A stretch of DNA of 64,000 nt, from the NCBI RefSeq assembly GCF_016907385.1, contig NZ_JAFBBU010000001.1, forward strand, positions 2,170,001 through 2,234,000, read 5' to 3'. The position numbers and the translations under genes were made by a program. The notes under the pieces are model-generated. The model was not told the origin of the DNA. It did no database searches and worked only from the letters and a program-made list of their open reading frames with translations. Of the stretch, positions 53,299 to 62,723 are shown one piece after another (the stretch's first letter is position 1; every line of letters begins with the position of its first letter). The DNA comes from Subtercola frigoramans. GTDB lineage: Bacteria > Actinomycetota > Actinomycetes > Actinomycetales > Microbacteriaceae.

Positions 53299-54168
53299 TC
53301 AGATCTCGCTGAGACGTGAGCCCAGTGCCTCTGTGGTGCGCGAGACCCAGCCGGCCGGGTCGGGTGCCTTCGGGCTCGTCGTCACGAGGTCTATGCCGAT
53401 GGAAGAATATTTCTCCATCGAGGCGAGAAACGCGTCGGCGTCGTCGAAGCGGTCGGCGCCCGTGATGACGGTCTTCTCAATCGCATCGTAGTCGCGACCG
53501 AGATCGTCGCAGTGACCACGCAGAACCTCGAGCTTGTGAGTGAGGCCATCGAGACCCACGTCGAAAAGATTGCAGGCATCCGCGTACTGGGCAACCAGGC
53601 GCAAGGTCTTCTTCTCGCCGCTTCCGCCGATGAGAAGCTCCGGCCCGGGCTTCTGGATGGGCTTCGGCGAGCAGATCGTCTCGGCGAGGTGGTAGTACTC
53701 GCCGTTGTACGCTCCGTCGTCGTCGCTCCACATCTGCTGGCAGATCTGGATGGTCTCCTCCAGTCGCCCGAAACGCTCACTGAGGCCCGGGTAGGGCACA
53801 CCGAGCCCGAGGTGCTCGCGTTCGTACCACGCCGCACCCAACCCCAGAACGGCGCGTCCTCCGCTGAGCACATCGAGCGTGGTGACGATCTTGGCCAACA
53901 GCCCTGGGTAGCGATACGTCACGCCGGTGACGAGAAGCCCGAGCTTGATGGTCGAGGTCTGCCCGGCGACGAATCCGAGGGAGGTGTAGCCCTCGAGCAT
54001 GGGGTCGTATGAAGTGGCAAGGCTCTCCATCTGGAACCAGTGGTCCATGAGGGTGAAGAGCGAAGCACCACCGTCTTCGGCCGCTTTTGCCGTTGCTGTG
54101 AGGGTGGGGGCAAGGGCTTCGGCCCCGCCTGGAAGAGTGAAGTTCGAAAAATGGATGCCCAGTTTCAT
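53299..54168 (-). CDS. LLM-class oxidoreductase, probably F420-dependent
   Basis: Reductase or dehydrogenase of the luciferase-like family. The 289-residue protein starts KLGIHFSNFTLPGG, with GASLFTLMDHWFQM (the DH dyad common in F420-using members), LLVTGVTYRYPGLLAKIVTTLDVLSGGR, GLGAAWYEREH and LLIGGSGEKKTLRLVAQYAD. The last three blocks are the hallmark of the F420-dependent subgroup. It precedes the VOC-remnant and DinB-type genes on the same strand by about 70 bases. Confidence 0.88.
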   Translation of the reverse strand: MKLGIHFSNFTLPGGAEALAPTLTATAKAAEDGGASLFTLMDHWFQMESLATSYDPMLEGYTSLGFVAGQTSTIKLGLLVTGVTYRYPGLLAKIVTTLDVLSGGRAVLGLGAAWYEREHLGLGVPYPGLSERFGRLEETIQICQQMWSDDDGAYNGEYYHLAETICSPKPIQKPGPELLIGGSGEKKTLRLVAQYADACNLFDVGLDGLTHKLEVLRGHCDDLGRDYDAIEKTVITGADRFDDADAFLASMEKYSSIGIDLVTTSPKAPDPAGWVSRTTEALGSRLSEI

Positions 54169-54189
54169 GTTTTCACTCTACGACGCTCT

Positions 54190-54699
54190 CTACTCGGCGT
54201 CGCCCTTCTGCTCCTCGGCGACCACAGCATCCACCGTCGAGTCGGCCTCGGGGGCAGGCTCGACCGTGACGTCGACCTGCTCGACCTCGATGTCGACGAC
54301 GTAGAACTCGTTGCGGGCACGGGCGCGGGCCTCACGCTCGAGCCGCAAGCGTTCCTGTTTCTCTGCGCGCTCACGCAGGCGATCCTGGTCGACCTCGACG
54401 CGCCGAACGCTCACTCCGCGCTTGACAGCGGGCACCGTCTTGGGAGCGGCAGTCGTGCCGGTTCCTGAGGTGGAGCGGCCGCTGCTCGGCGTTCGCGCTG
54501 CGGCCGACGTGCTGCCCGAGCGGGTTACCGGAGACGATGCACGCGACGAGGCAGCACTCCCCGATGTGACCGGGGCCTGGCCCGAGCCCTGGCAGCGTTC
54601 GCCGTTCTTGGTCTCATGCTGGATCAACGCCTGGGAAACGAGACCGACGGCAACAGCCCGCCCACAGATCGGGCATTTCGTGTTTACGCCACTCGCCAT
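54190..54699 (-). CDS. Zinc-ribbon protein with charged C-terminus
   Basis: Unknown function. The 169 residues begin with a probable zinc site, KCPICGRAVAVGLVSQALIQ then HETKNGERCQGSGQ (Cys, Cys, His, Cys), a motif frequent in actinobacterial and phage proteins. A Ser/Thr/Ala-rich low-complexity stretch (residues 45-90) leads to a highly charged helix (DRLRERAEKQERLRLEREAR) and an acidic Val/Glu-rich tail. Start uncertain: ATG 54699 lacks a clear ribosome binding site but sits directly before the zinc motif. Confidence 0.65.
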   Translation of the reverse strand: MASGVNTKCPICGRAVAVGLVSQALIQHETKNGERCQGSGQAPVTSGSAASSRASSPVTRSGSTSAAARTPSSGRSTSGTGTTAAPKTVPAVKRGVSVRRVEVDQDRLRERAEKQERLRLEREARARARNEFYVVDIEVEQVDVTVEPAPEADSTVDAVVAEEQKGDAE

Positions 54700-54916
54700 T
54701 TTTCTGTCAAACCTTTCGCACACACCGCGAGTCTCCCGGGTAAAGACCGCAGCAGGAGAGCCTGACGGACACCGTCGGCACAACCCGCCTCAGAGATTCT
54801 ACGAGCAGAAACGGGCGCTGCGATCCCCGAGCCCGGAGATCTGCCCGATATTGGCGGGCCTGAAAGCCCGGTCCGGTCTTGGCCAGCCCCGGCGACGACG
54901 TCGCGAACCAGCGGCG

Positions 54917-54960
54917 TTCAGTACCAGATCAGTACCAGATCAGTACCAGATCAGTACCAG
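54917..54960. repeat. 11-base tandem repeat that contains a gene's stop codon
   Basis: Four units of CTGGTACTGAT on the minus strand. The first unit encodes the final Trp-Tyr-stop of the transglycosylase-like gene (stop at 54951-54953); the next three run into the spacer, each repeating TGG TAC TGA. Confidence 0.95.
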
Positions 54961-55823
54961 TTGACCGACTGTGAGTGCGACCAGGCGGAGCACGGCGTTC
55001 CGTACGAGGAGGCGATGTACTGCAGTCCCCACTTGATCTGCGTGGTGGCGTTGGTCTCCCAATCACTGCCGATCGAGGCCATCTTGCTGCCGGGCAGAGC
55101 CTGGGGGATGCCCGTGGCACCGCTCGACGCGTTGTAGGCCTGGTACGACCATCCGGATTCCTTCTGCCAGAGACTCGCCAGGCAGGAGAACTGGGAGTCG
55201 CCCCAGCCGTACTGCGATGAGGCGATGCTCGCCGCGGCGGCTTTCGCCCCGTCGACGGTGTTCGTCTGCGCCAGCGCCTCGGCAGCAGCGGCCGCTGCAG
55301 CCTGAGCGTCTGCTTCAGCCTTCTCGGCGGCCGCGGCGGCAGCTTCGGCCGCGATGCGATCAGCCTCATCCGCGGCAGCTTTCACCTGTTGCGCCTGGAA
55401 TTCGGTCTGTACGGTGAGCGCTGTGACCGCAGGCGCGTCGAGTGCGCTGTAGTTGGTGAGCGAGGCGATCGACGTCGAGAGCGTGGTGGTGTCGACCTTT
55501 GCGGTGGCCAGAGCGACGACCTGGTCGGCGCGCGCGAGGGTGTCCTGGGCCTGGGCGACAACCCGCGATTTCTCGACGGTCGCGGCGAGCGCCTGCTCGG
55601 TGCGCTGGGAGGAAGCGGCCTTCTCGCTCGAAGCGATCGAGGACTGCGCGAGAAATCCGGAGCCGACGAGAATGCCGGTTGCGACGAGGGCCGAGGCGAT
55701 GATGATCTTCTTTGTGGCGAACCGCCTCACGCCTCTGCGGAGTGCCCTGCGGTTGGTGGCGGTGTCGGTGCTAGTGGCGGCAGTGGCGGTGGACTGGTCT
55801 GATTCAGTGTGACGGGAGTGCAT
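54951..55823 (-). CDS. Secreted lytic-transglycosylase-like protein with coiled-coil stalk
   Basis: Probable peptidoglycan-cleaving or wall-remodelling protein. The 290 residues have a Thr/Ser-rich cytoplasmic start, a basic stretch, one membrane segment (IIIASALVATGILVGSGFLA, residues 41-60), an Ala-rich coiled coil (65-200) and a C-terminal lysozyme-like domain: SCLASLWQKESGWSYQAYN with the candidate catalytic Glu, GATGIPQALPGSKM, and IKWGLQYIASSYGTPCSAW. Such proteins are abundant in Microbacteriaceae. The domain has two Cys that could pair. ATG 55823 is chosen because upstream in-frame sequence has no coding character. Confidence 0.85.
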   Translation of the reverse strand: MHSRHTESDQSTATAATSTDTATNRRALRRGVRRFATKKIIIASALVATGILVGSGFLAQSSIASSEKAASSQRTEQALAATVEKSRVVAQAQDTLARADQVVALATAKVDTTTLSTSIASLTNYSALDAPAVTALTVQTEFQAQQVKAAADEADRIAAEAAAAAAEKAEADAQAAAAAAAEALAQTNTVDGAKAAAASIASSQYGWGDSQFSCLASLWQKESGWSYQAYNASSGATGIPQALPGSKMASIGSDWETNATTQIKWGLQYIASSYGTPCSAWSHSQSVNWY

Positions 55824-56119
55824 GTATTCCAATGGTTCGGCCGACCTGTACCTGGTTTCCACAACGGGAATCCGGATACGGGCACGTCGGCTTTCGCAGA
55901 AGAAGAAGAAGTCCTTCGCCCTTCGAGGGGCGCGGCTGGCTGACGGGTAGGGCACAGTGCGCATGACTCGAGCGAGGCAGACGTGACAGTCGGTGTCGGG
56001 TGTATTCGAGACGCGTGGTGGTCTCGGCAGGTGCAGCGGCTCCACAGTGGGCTGCCGCAGGCGAAGTGAATACCCTAACCCGGCTCAGCTGAAGAGAACC
56101 TCAGTTCTGGCTGGGAAGA

Positions 56120-57166
56120 TCATCCACGGGCATCCGTGACCAGAGCGTGAACGAACGACAGCTTCGTTATGACCGGCTCGGTCAGGTCGAACGGATAGAA
56201 GTCACCGAGACCCATGGACCGGTTCACCCTGTTGAACATCAGCGACAGCCAATGCCAGTCGGCGAGCAGCTCCTCGATAGTGCGGTCTGCGTAGGAGAAC
56301 CGCGCCACGATGTCGCCGACACCCGTGAACCCGACTCGATCGGCGTGCAGGATGAGCCCGGAGCCCGCAGCGGTGGCGACCGTGCCCGTGATATGGAGGT
56401 AGTGGGCGAAGGTCTCCGCGAAGTCCTCCCACGGGTGCATGGTCGCGTAGTCCGAGATGAACGATTCGCGCCAGGTCGCTGGGGCGCCATATCGATAGTG
56501 GCGGGCGATTGCATCGCTGTAGCTTGTGCGCTCGTCCCCGAAGAGCCGGCGGCACTCTGCCCAGCGCTCGTCGGTGTCGACGAGGATGTTCTGGAAGTAG
56601 TGGCCGACCTCGTGCCGGAAGTGGCCGAGTACCGTGCGGTAGACCTCACCGAGCTTGACCCGCAGGGTCTCGCGGTAGTCGTCGAGGGATTCGGCGAGAT
56701 CGATGGTGATCACGCCGTTCGCGTGGCCGATCGTCACAGGCTCACCGCTGCGGCTCGACACGAGATCGAAGGCGAGGCCGCCCTCTCGCTCGTAGAACGG
56801 TACGACCGGCAGCCCCAGGTCGTTCAGTTGCACCAGCAGACGTCGCTTGTCGACCGCCGTGTCTGCCAACCGTTCGAGCGCCAGCGTGTCGTCGTTGGAC
56901 GGCTGGCGCCGGGTGAGTCTGCAGGCCCGGCACGCCCCGCTCGGCTGGCTCGTGTCTGCCAGCCAGTTGCACTTCCAGAACCGGTTGGAACAGGCCACCC
57001 AGACAGACCCGTCGATCTCGATCTCACTGCCCTCAGCGCCGACCAGGAAGAACCCACGGGTCGGTGCGTGGAAGCCGATCGAGGCGGTGCAGGTGGGGCA
57101 GTCGAGGGTTTCGAGGAAGACCGGGGACGAGCAGTTCGGGCAGCGCAGGGAGTTCACACCTGACAT
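56120..57166 (-). CDS. Putative zinc metallopeptidase (Peptidase_Mx family)
   Basis: Cytosolic protein with an N-terminal zinc ribbon (LRCPNCSSPVFLETLDCPTC) and further cysteines at 69-92 (WVACSNRFWKCNW, GACRACRL), followed by a metallopeptidase-type domain. The catalytic HExxH-like motif is HEVGHYFQ near residue 200, with a third ligand candidate in HPWEDFAETFAHYLHI. The 348-residue length and block order match the Peptidase_Mx family (putative zinc-binding metallopeptidases). Start uncertain; ATG 57166 sits just before the zinc ribbon. It diverges from the DMT-like transporter. Confidence 0.83.
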   Translation of the reverse strand: MSGVNSLRCPNCSSPVFLETLDCPTCTASIGFHAPTRGFFLVGAEGSEIEIDGSVWVACSNRFWKCNWLADTSQPSGACRACRLTRRQPSNDDTLALERLADTAVDKRRLLVQLNDLGLPVVPFYEREGGLAFDLVSSRSGEPVTIGHANGVITIDLAESLDDYRETLRVKLGEVYRTVLGHFRHEVGHYFQNILVDTDERWAECRRLFGDERTSYSDAIARHYRYGAPATWRESFISDYATMHPWEDFAETFAHYLHITGTVATAAGSGLILHADRVGFTGVGDIVARFSYADRTIEELLADWHWLSLMFNRVNRSMGLGDFYPFDLTEPVITKLSFVHALVTDARG

Positions 57167-57279
57167 CTTGGCGGGGTGTACACCGGAGCGCAATCGGCGA
57201 ACCGACGAGCGTGTCAATCGTTACGCAGGAACTTCGTCGAACGCGCCCGTGGGGTGCGCCGGCTCGGGCGGCAGGCAAG

Positions 57280-57285
57280 TACCCT
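57280..57285 (+). promoter_or_regulatory. Putative -10 box, leaderless start of the DMT-like transporter
   Basis: TACCCT ends six bases before the GTG at 57292 and no ribosome binding site is present. Confidence 0.4.
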
Positions 57286-57291
57286 GATCAG

Positions 57292-58236
57292 GTGGAAGTT
57301 GAACTCATCACGCTGACGCCCATGCAGGCCCTCGGCATTCCGATCGCCCTCGTCGGTGCTGTCTTTCTCGCCCTCGGCGCGGAATTCCAGCACAGAGGAG
57401 TGAACAAGGTCGACGCCGCGACCGGCAAGAGTGCATCGACGGGCCTGAGTGTCGGCCAGTTGCTGGCCCTGGTCAAGCGGCCGTCTTGGGTGCTCGGCAC
57501 CCTGATGCTCGGGCTCGCCATCGTCTTTCAGCTCGTCAGCCTGTTCCTCGCTCCCCTGACCGTGGTGCAGCCCCTGGGAGCCATCGCCCTGGTGATCACC
57601 TCCATCGTCACGGCACGAACCACGAAGACGAAACTCAGCCGCCAGACCATCAGGGGCATCATCTTCTGCGTGGGGGGCATCGCCTTGTTCGTCACCGTCG
57701 CTGCGCTGACGACCTCCTCGCTCCCGATCGATGAGACGCAGCTCATCATCGTGCTGGTCATCCTCGCGATCGTGCTGGTCATCCTCGGTGCGGCGTTCCT
57801 GATGTTCCGTCACCGCTTCACAAACATCTTCTACATCGTCGGGGCGGGAATTCTGTTCGGTTTCGTGGCAACCCTCGCCAAAGTCATCATCGACCGGGTG
57901 CACACGATAGTTCAGCGGGGTTTCCACCTCACTCCCTCCGACGGCATCACCATCTTCTGCATCGTCGGCATCATCGCCGCGGCGCTCATCGGCTCGTACT
58001 TCGTTCAGACGGCGTACTCCTCTGGCCCTCCCGATCTCGTCGTGGCCGGCCTGACCGTGATCGACCCGATCGTGGGGGTGAGCATCGGAATCTTCGTGCT
58101 CGGCGAGGCGGCGACTGCGCCGATCTGGGCCGGGTTCGTCTTCGTGATTGCAGGCGCGCTCGCGGCCTACGGGGTGTTCCAACTCGCCAGGCGAGCCCCG
58201 CACGTGGCCGAGTTGTCAGACACACACCAGGCCTGA
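57292..58236 (+). CDS. DMT-superfamily membrane transporter
   Basis: Integral membrane protein of 314 residues with about nine or ten membrane segments, EamA-type organisation with two related halves. Recognisable stretches: LGIPIALVGAVFLALGAEFQHRG at the start, APLTVVQPLGAIALVITSIV after segment 3, and GPPDLVVAGLTVIDPIVGVSIGI near the end, the last two being the paired motifs of the two repeats. The FQHRG element near residue 35 is typical of DMT members found in actinobacteria, often labelled multidrug or magnesium-type; the substrate is not known. Confidence 0.82.
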   Translation: MEVELITLTPMQALGIPIALVGAVFLALGAEFQHRGVNKVDAATGKSASTGLSVGQLLALVKRPSWVLGTLMLGLAIVFQLVSLFLAPLTVVQPLGAIALVITSIVTARTTKTKLSRQTIRGIIFCVGGIALFVTVAALTTSSLPIDETQLIIVLVILAIVLVILGAAFLMFRHRFTNIFYIVGAGILFGFVATLAKVIIDRVHTIVQRGFHLTPSDGITIFCIVGIIAAALIGSYFVQTAYSSGPPDLVVAGLTVIDPIVGVSIGIFVLGEAATAPIWAGFVFVIAGALAAYGVFQLARRAPHVAELSDTHQA

Positions 58237-58293
58237 CTCTGACTCGTCAGCACAGAATTCGGCCTGCGGGACCTCACGACCGGCTCGACGGGC

Positions 58294-58299
58294 TACCTT
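58294..58299 (+). promoter_or_regulatory. Putative -10 box, leaderless start of the DEAD-box helicase
   Basis: TACCTT ends eight bases before the ATG at 58308, with no ribosome binding site. Transcription would begin at the start codon. Confidence 0.45.
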
Positions 58300-58307
58300 T
58301 GGTAGTT

Positions 58308-60176
58308 ATGACTACCACTGACACCAGCGCGCCGAGCGAGGCAGAAACTGCCCCCGATGCCGTGACTTTCAGCGAATTGGGGCTCAGTGACGCGGTACTG
58401 AAGGCGCTGCGCGACGTGGGGTACGAGAATCCCTCCGCCATCCAGGCCGCCACGATCCCGCCGCTGCTCGCCGGTCGCGACGTTGTCGGCCTCGCCCAGA
58501 CGGGCACCGGCAAGACGGCAGCGTTCGCGCTGCCCATCCTCTCGCGGCTCGACCTCTCGCAGAAGAACCCTCAGGCGCTGGTTCTCGCGCCCACGCGCGA
58601 GCTGGCGCTGCAGGTCTGTGAGGCGTTCGAGAAGTACGCCGCACACATGAAGGGCGTGCATGTGCTGCCGGTCTACGGCGGCCAGGGCTACGGAACGCAG
58701 CTGTCGGCCCTCCGCCGCGGCGTTCACGTGGTCGTCGGCACGCCGGGGCGCATCATGGACCACCTCGACAAAGGCACGCTCGACCTCTCCGAACTCAAGT
58801 TCCTGGTTCTCGACGAAGCCGACGAGATGCTCAAGATGGGATTCGCCGAAGACGTCGAGACGATTCTGGCCGATACTCCGGATGAGAAACAGGTCGCCCT
58901 CTTCTCGGCGACGATGCCCGCGAGCATCCGGCGCATCTCGAAGAACTACCTGCACGACCCCGAAGAGATCACGGTCAAGAACAAGACCACCACCTCGGCC
59001 AACACGACCCAGCGCTACCTGCTGGTCTCGTACCCGCAGAAGGTGGATGCCCTGACCCGCATTCTCGAGGTCGAGAACTTCGAGGGCATGATCGTCTTCG
59101 TTCGCACCAAGAACGAGACCGAGGCGCTCGCCGAGAAACTGCGCGCTCGCGGATACTCGGCCATGGCGATCAGCGGCGACGTGCCCCAGGCCCAGCGCGA
59201 ACGAACGGTGAACCAGCTGAAGAGCGGCAAGCTCGACATTCTCGTGGCCACCGACGTCGCCGCCCGCGGGCTCGACGTCGACCGCATCAGCCACGTGGTG
59301 AATTACGACATTCCGATCGACACCGAGTCGTACGTGCACCGCATCGGGCGCACCGGCCGTGCGGGCCGCAGCGGCGCCGCGATCAGCTTCGTCACACCCC
59401 GCGAGCGCCACCTCCTCAACGCGATCGAGAAGGCGACGCGCCAGCCGCTCACCCAGATGCAGCTGCCGAGCTTCGAAGACGTGAACCTCACGCGACTGGC
59501 TCGCTTCGACGATGCGATCACCGAGGCACTCACGCAGACCAGTCGCATCGAGGCCTTCCGTGACATCGTCGGGCACTACATCGAGCACCACGACGTGCCC
59601 GAAGCCGATGTCGCTGCAGCACTCGCCGTCGTGGCGCAGGGTGACACGCCCCTGCTGCTCTCTGCTGCCGATGAGCGTGCCCAGCGGCCGGAACGCGCCG
59701 ACCGTGGCGACCGAGCTGCCCGGGCCGCCGAGCGCGACCGCGGTGGCCAGGGTGACCGCAGGGGGTCGTACGACCGCGACGATCGCGGCGGCCGCAGCGA
59801 GAGGGCCAGCGGCACGAGCGGCTACGGAGCTTCTTCTCGCGGTGACGACGGCGACAAGCCCGAGCGCCGCGCGCGCCCCGCGAACCGCGCCATGGCGTCG
59901 TACCGCATCGAAGTCGGCAAGCGTCACAAGGTCGAACCCCGCCAGATCGTCGGCGCCCTCGCAAACGAGGGCGGATTGAGCCGTGAGGACTTCGGAGCGA
60001 TCCAGATTCTGCCCGAGTTCTCGCTCGTGGAACTGCCGGCCGATCTGCCAGGCGACGTTCTCGGCAGGCTCAAGGGCACTCGCATCAGCGGCAAGTTGAT
60101 CGAGATCCAGCCCGACGCCCGCCCCACCCGCCAGGGTTACGGCACCGATCGCCCCGACCGCAAGCCGCGCCGCTAG
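58308..60176 (+). CDS. DEAD-box RNA helicase (DeaD/CsdA type)
   Basis: ATP-dependent RNA helicase for ribosome assembly, mRNA decay or cold adaptation. The 622-residue protein holds the Q motif (GYENPSAIQ), Walker A AQTGTGKT, PTRELALQ, DEAD in LVLDEADEML, SAT, and HRIGRTGRAGR, then a basic/Arg-Asp-Gly-rich stretch at about 460-520 (RADRGDRAARAAERDRGGQG), and a C-terminal DbpA-type RNA-binding domain (YRIEVGKRHKVEPRQIVGAL). Domain order matches CsdA. The Arg/Gly-rich tail helps non-specific RNA binding. Confidence 0.95.
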   Translation: MTTTDTSAPSEAETAPDAVTFSELGLSDAVLKALRDVGYENPSAIQAATIPPLLAGRDVVGLAQTGTGKTAAFALPILSRLDLSQKNPQALVLAPTRELALQVCEAFEKYAAHMKGVHVLPVYGGQGYGTQLSALRRGVHVVVGTPGRIMDHLDKGTLDLSELKFLVLDEADEMLKMGFAEDVETILADTPDEKQVALFSATMPASIRRISKNYLHDPEEITVKNKTTTSANTTQRYLLVSYPQKVDALTRILEVENFEGMIVFVRTKNETEALAEKLRARGYSAMAISGDVPQAQRERTVNQLKSGKLDILVATDVAARGLDVDRISHVVNYDIPIDTESYVHRIGRTGRAGRSGAAISFVTPRERHLLNAIEKATRQPLTQMQLPSFEDVNLTRLARFDDAITEALTQTSRIEAFRDIVGHYIEHHDVPEADVAAALAVVAQGDTPLLLSAADERAQRPERADRGDRAARAAERDRGGQGDRRGSYDRDDRGGRSERASGTSGYGASSRGDDGDKPERRARPANRAMASYRIEVGKRHKVEPRQIVGALANEGGLSREDFGAIQILPEFSLVELPADLPGDVLGRLKGTRISGKLIEIQPDARPTRQGYGTDRPDRKPRR

Positions 60177-60216
60177 CCGGGCCGCTCATCCCCGGCCTAC
60201 GCGACCAGCGAACACG

Positions 60217-61905
60217 CTAGAGGCTGGGCAAAACCTGCTCGCGAACCTGCTTGCGCAGGATCTTGCCGAGCATCGAGCGGGGCATGTCGTCGATCTGCAC
60301 GATGCGCTTCGGGATCTTGTAGGCAGCGAGCAGGTCACGGCAGTGCAGCCGTAGCGCCTCCTCATCGAGCGTGACGCCCGGCTCGAGCTGCACGGCAGCG
60401 ACGACCAGCTCTCCTCCGCGTTCGAGTGGCTTGCCGAAAACGGCTGCGTCGACGACATCGGGGTGTGACCGGAGCGCAAGTTCCACCTCGGTGGGCGAGA
60501 CATTGAACCCGCCCGTGATGATCAGCTCCTTGGCGCGGTCGACGATCGTCGTGAAGCCGTCGGCATCGACGGTGACGATGTCTCCGGTTCGCAGCCACCC
60601 ACCCGGCAGAAGCGCCTTAGCTGTCTCCTCGGGGCTGTTCCAGTACCCCTGGAACACCTGCGGGCCGGAGATGAGCAGCTCACCGGGCTCCCCCTGCGGC
60701 ACTTCGGTGGCCGGATCATCCAGACCGACCACCTTCATCAGCGTCGACGGGAACGGCACGCCGATCGTGCCGGTGCGGCGCGTACGGTAGAACGGGTTGC
60801 CGAGCGCCACCGGAGACGACTCGGTCATGCCGTAGCCTTCAACGAGTAAGCCGCCAGACACCGATTCCCAGAGTTCCACGACGCTGTCGGGCAGGTTCAT
60901 CGCGCCCGAGATGCAGTACTTGCAGGACTTCAGCGAGATTCCGCGTTCCTTCGCGGCGAGCGCTGTTCGTTCGTAGATCGGCGGCACTGCGCAGTACACC
61001 GTGGCCGGCGACTTCTTCATGGCATCGAGAATCAGGCCGGGCTCGAACTTCGGGAAGAGCACGATCAGCGCCTGCTTGTGCACGCCGTAGGTGAGGTACA
61101 GCGTCATTCCGAACGCGTGGAACATCGGCAGGATGGCATAGAAGATCTCTTTGCGCGGCTCGGCCCCGAGCATCCATGCCTCGCCCTGCAGGGCATTCGA
61201 GTAGAGGTTGAAGTGCGTGAGCATGACGCCCTTGGGCCTGCCGGTGGTGCCCGAGGTGTACTGGATCGCGGCGAGGTCGCCGACGGCAGGCTTCGGATGC
61301 TCGGGGTCGATCGGGTCGTGGGCGAGAAGGTCCTTCCAGGCGAGCGTTCCGGCAACTTTTCCGGTCAGGGCTTCGCGCGATTCGCGCAGCTTCTTCACCG
61401 GCAGGTGCAGGGCAAGTCGCTTGAAAGTCGGGAACGCCTGCAGCAGGTTGACCGAGACGATGTGGTCGATCTCGACGTCTGAAGGGAAGTTCTGGATGGC
61501 CGCGACCGACTTGTCCCAGGCGATCACGACGCGGGCCTGGTGGTCTTCGAACTGGTGGCGGAGCTCTCGCGAAGTGTAGAGCGGGTTGTGCTCGACGACC
61601 ACTGCACCCAGGCGCAGGATCGCGTAGAACGCGACGACGTGCTGAGGGCAGTTCGGCAGCAACAGGGCGACCCGGTCTCCCGAGCGCACGCCCAGGCGGC
61701 GCAGGCCCTCGGCCGCGCGGTCGACCTGGTCGCCGAGGTCGCGATAGCTCGTGCGGCGCCCGAAGAACTCGGTGGCCGGGCTGTCGCCCGCTTCAGCGAC
61801 GGAGCGCTCGAGCATGTCGACGAGCGATTCGGTCGGCAGGTCGATGTCGGCGGGCACTCCCGGCTGGTAGTTCTTCAGCCAGGGGCGTGTTTCGGTGGTA
61901 GCCAT
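60217..61905 (-). CDS. Long-chain fatty-acid--CoA ligase (second FadD paralogue)
   Basis: Forms acyl-CoA from fatty acids with ATP. The 562-residue protein has AIQYTSGTTGRPKGVMLTH near residue 215, LVEGYGMTESSPVALGNP, WLRTGDIVTVDADGFTTIVDR and the C-terminal Lys of MPRSMLGKILRKQVR, the catalytic Lys of adenylation. It is about 50 residues shorter than the FadD15-like protein and belongs to the standard beta-oxidation type. It converges with the helicase across 40 bases and is followed upstream by an F420-reductase-like gene on the same strand. Confidence 0.92.
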   Translation of the reverse strand: MATTETRPWLKNYQPGVPADIDLPTESLVDMLERSVAEAGDSPATEFFGRRTSYRDLGDQVDRAAEGLRRLGVRSGDRVALLLPNCPQHVVAFYAILRLGAVVVEHNPLYTSRELRHQFEDHQARVVIAWDKSVAAIQNFPSDVEIDHIVSVNLLQAFPTFKRLALHLPVKKLRESREALTGKVAGTLAWKDLLAHDPIDPEHPKPAVGDLAAIQYTSGTTGRPKGVMLTHFNLYSNALQGEAWMLGAEPRKEIFYAILPMFHAFGMTLYLTYGVHKQALIVLFPKFEPGLILDAMKKSPATVYCAVPPIYERTALAAKERGISLKSCKYCISGAMNLPDSVVELWESVSGGLLVEGYGMTESSPVALGNPFYRTRRTGTIGVPFPSTLMKVVGLDDPATEVPQGEPGELLISGPQVFQGYWNSPEETAKALLPGGWLRTGDIVTVDADGFTTIVDRAKELIITGGFNVSPTEVELALRSHPDVVDAAVFGKPLERGGELVVAAVQLEPGVTLDEEALRLHCRDLLAAYKIPKRIVQIDDMPRSMLGKILRKQVREQVLPSL

Positions 61906-62002
61906 GGTTCTATCTTGCCGTGCGGCCGGCGCCGGGTCCGCCAGGCCAGTGGTACCGGGGGTGGGCACACGAAAGTCGCTCACTTACCCCCGGTCACCCC
62001 GG

Positions 62003-62650
62003 TCAGGACTCGAGCGTGCGCGGTGCTTTCGCGAGGTTCGCGTCGAGCTCAGCCTTGTTCTGGCGAACTCCGTAGGCGGGGCGGTCACGCTCGACACGCC
62101 AGCTCTCCGAGAGCGGGCCGACGTCGACGGCGTCAAAGCCGAACTCGTCGTAGAGCGCGATCACGAGAGCGGTAGCGTCCGGGAAGTCGCTCGAGGTCGC
62201 GAGCGCACGGCGGTCAGCGGTGCCGGCAGGCGAACCTGTGGTCTGGATGTCGGCAGCCTGGATGTGGTTGAAGCCCTTGACGACCTTCGACTGCGGCAGG
62301 TGCTGCTGCAGCATGCCCGAGACGGTCGTGCGTCCCTCGTCGAGGGCGGCGATGCGGCCGTCGCGCTCCCAGTAGTAGTTGTTCGTGTCGATCACGATCT
62401 TGCCGGCCTGCGGCGCGACCGGAACGGCGGTGTAGTTCTTCAACGGCACCGTCACGACGACGACGTCGCCTGCCTCGGCGGCCTCGTCAGCCGTCGCGGC
62501 GACGGCGTTCGGGCCGAGTTCTGCAATGAGGTCAGCGAGCGTCGCTGGCCCGCGAGAGTTCGCGATCGTGACGGTGTGACCGTGCTCGATGAGTGTGCGT
62601 GCGAGTGCCGTGCCGATGTTTCCGGCTCCGATGATTCCGTAATCTGTCAT
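62003..62650 (-). CDS. NADPH-dependent F420 reductase-like oxidoreductase
   Basis: Rossmann-fold protein of the NAD(P)-binding F420 reductase/YgiN-like group. The 215 residues start YGIIGAGNIGTALARTL (GxGxxG), then TIANSRGPATL with the Ser-Arg that favours NADPH, VVVTVPLKNY, IDTNNYYWERDG and KGFNHIQAAD. It probably moves hydride between NADPH and a flavin or F420, in line with the LLM enzymes in the window, but a metalloreductase role (STEAP-like) is possible. It lies between the TetR gene and the FadD gene, all on the minus strand. Confidence 0.85.
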   Translation of the reverse strand: MTDYGIIGAGNIGTALARTLIEHGHTVTIANSRGPATLADLIAELGPNAVAATADEAAEAGDVVVVTVPLKNYTAVPVAPQAGKIVIDTNNYYWERDGRIAALDEGRTTVSGMLQQHLPQSKVVKGFNHIQAADIQTTGSPAGTADRRALATSSDFPDATALVIALYDEFGFDAVDVGPLSESWRVERDRPAYGVRQNKAELDANLAKAPRTLES

Positions 62651-62723
62651 GGGTACTTCAACACTGCGAACCAGATTTCATTCCGTCACGCATCCGGGCA
62701 GAGGTGCGCGATTCCAAGCACAC

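Noticed and set aside
58293..59927. 544-codon open frame antisense to the DEAD-box helicase
   Set aside because: Low-complexity Arg/Val/Asp composition follows from the helicase codon pattern; the plus strand has unmistakable helicase motifs.
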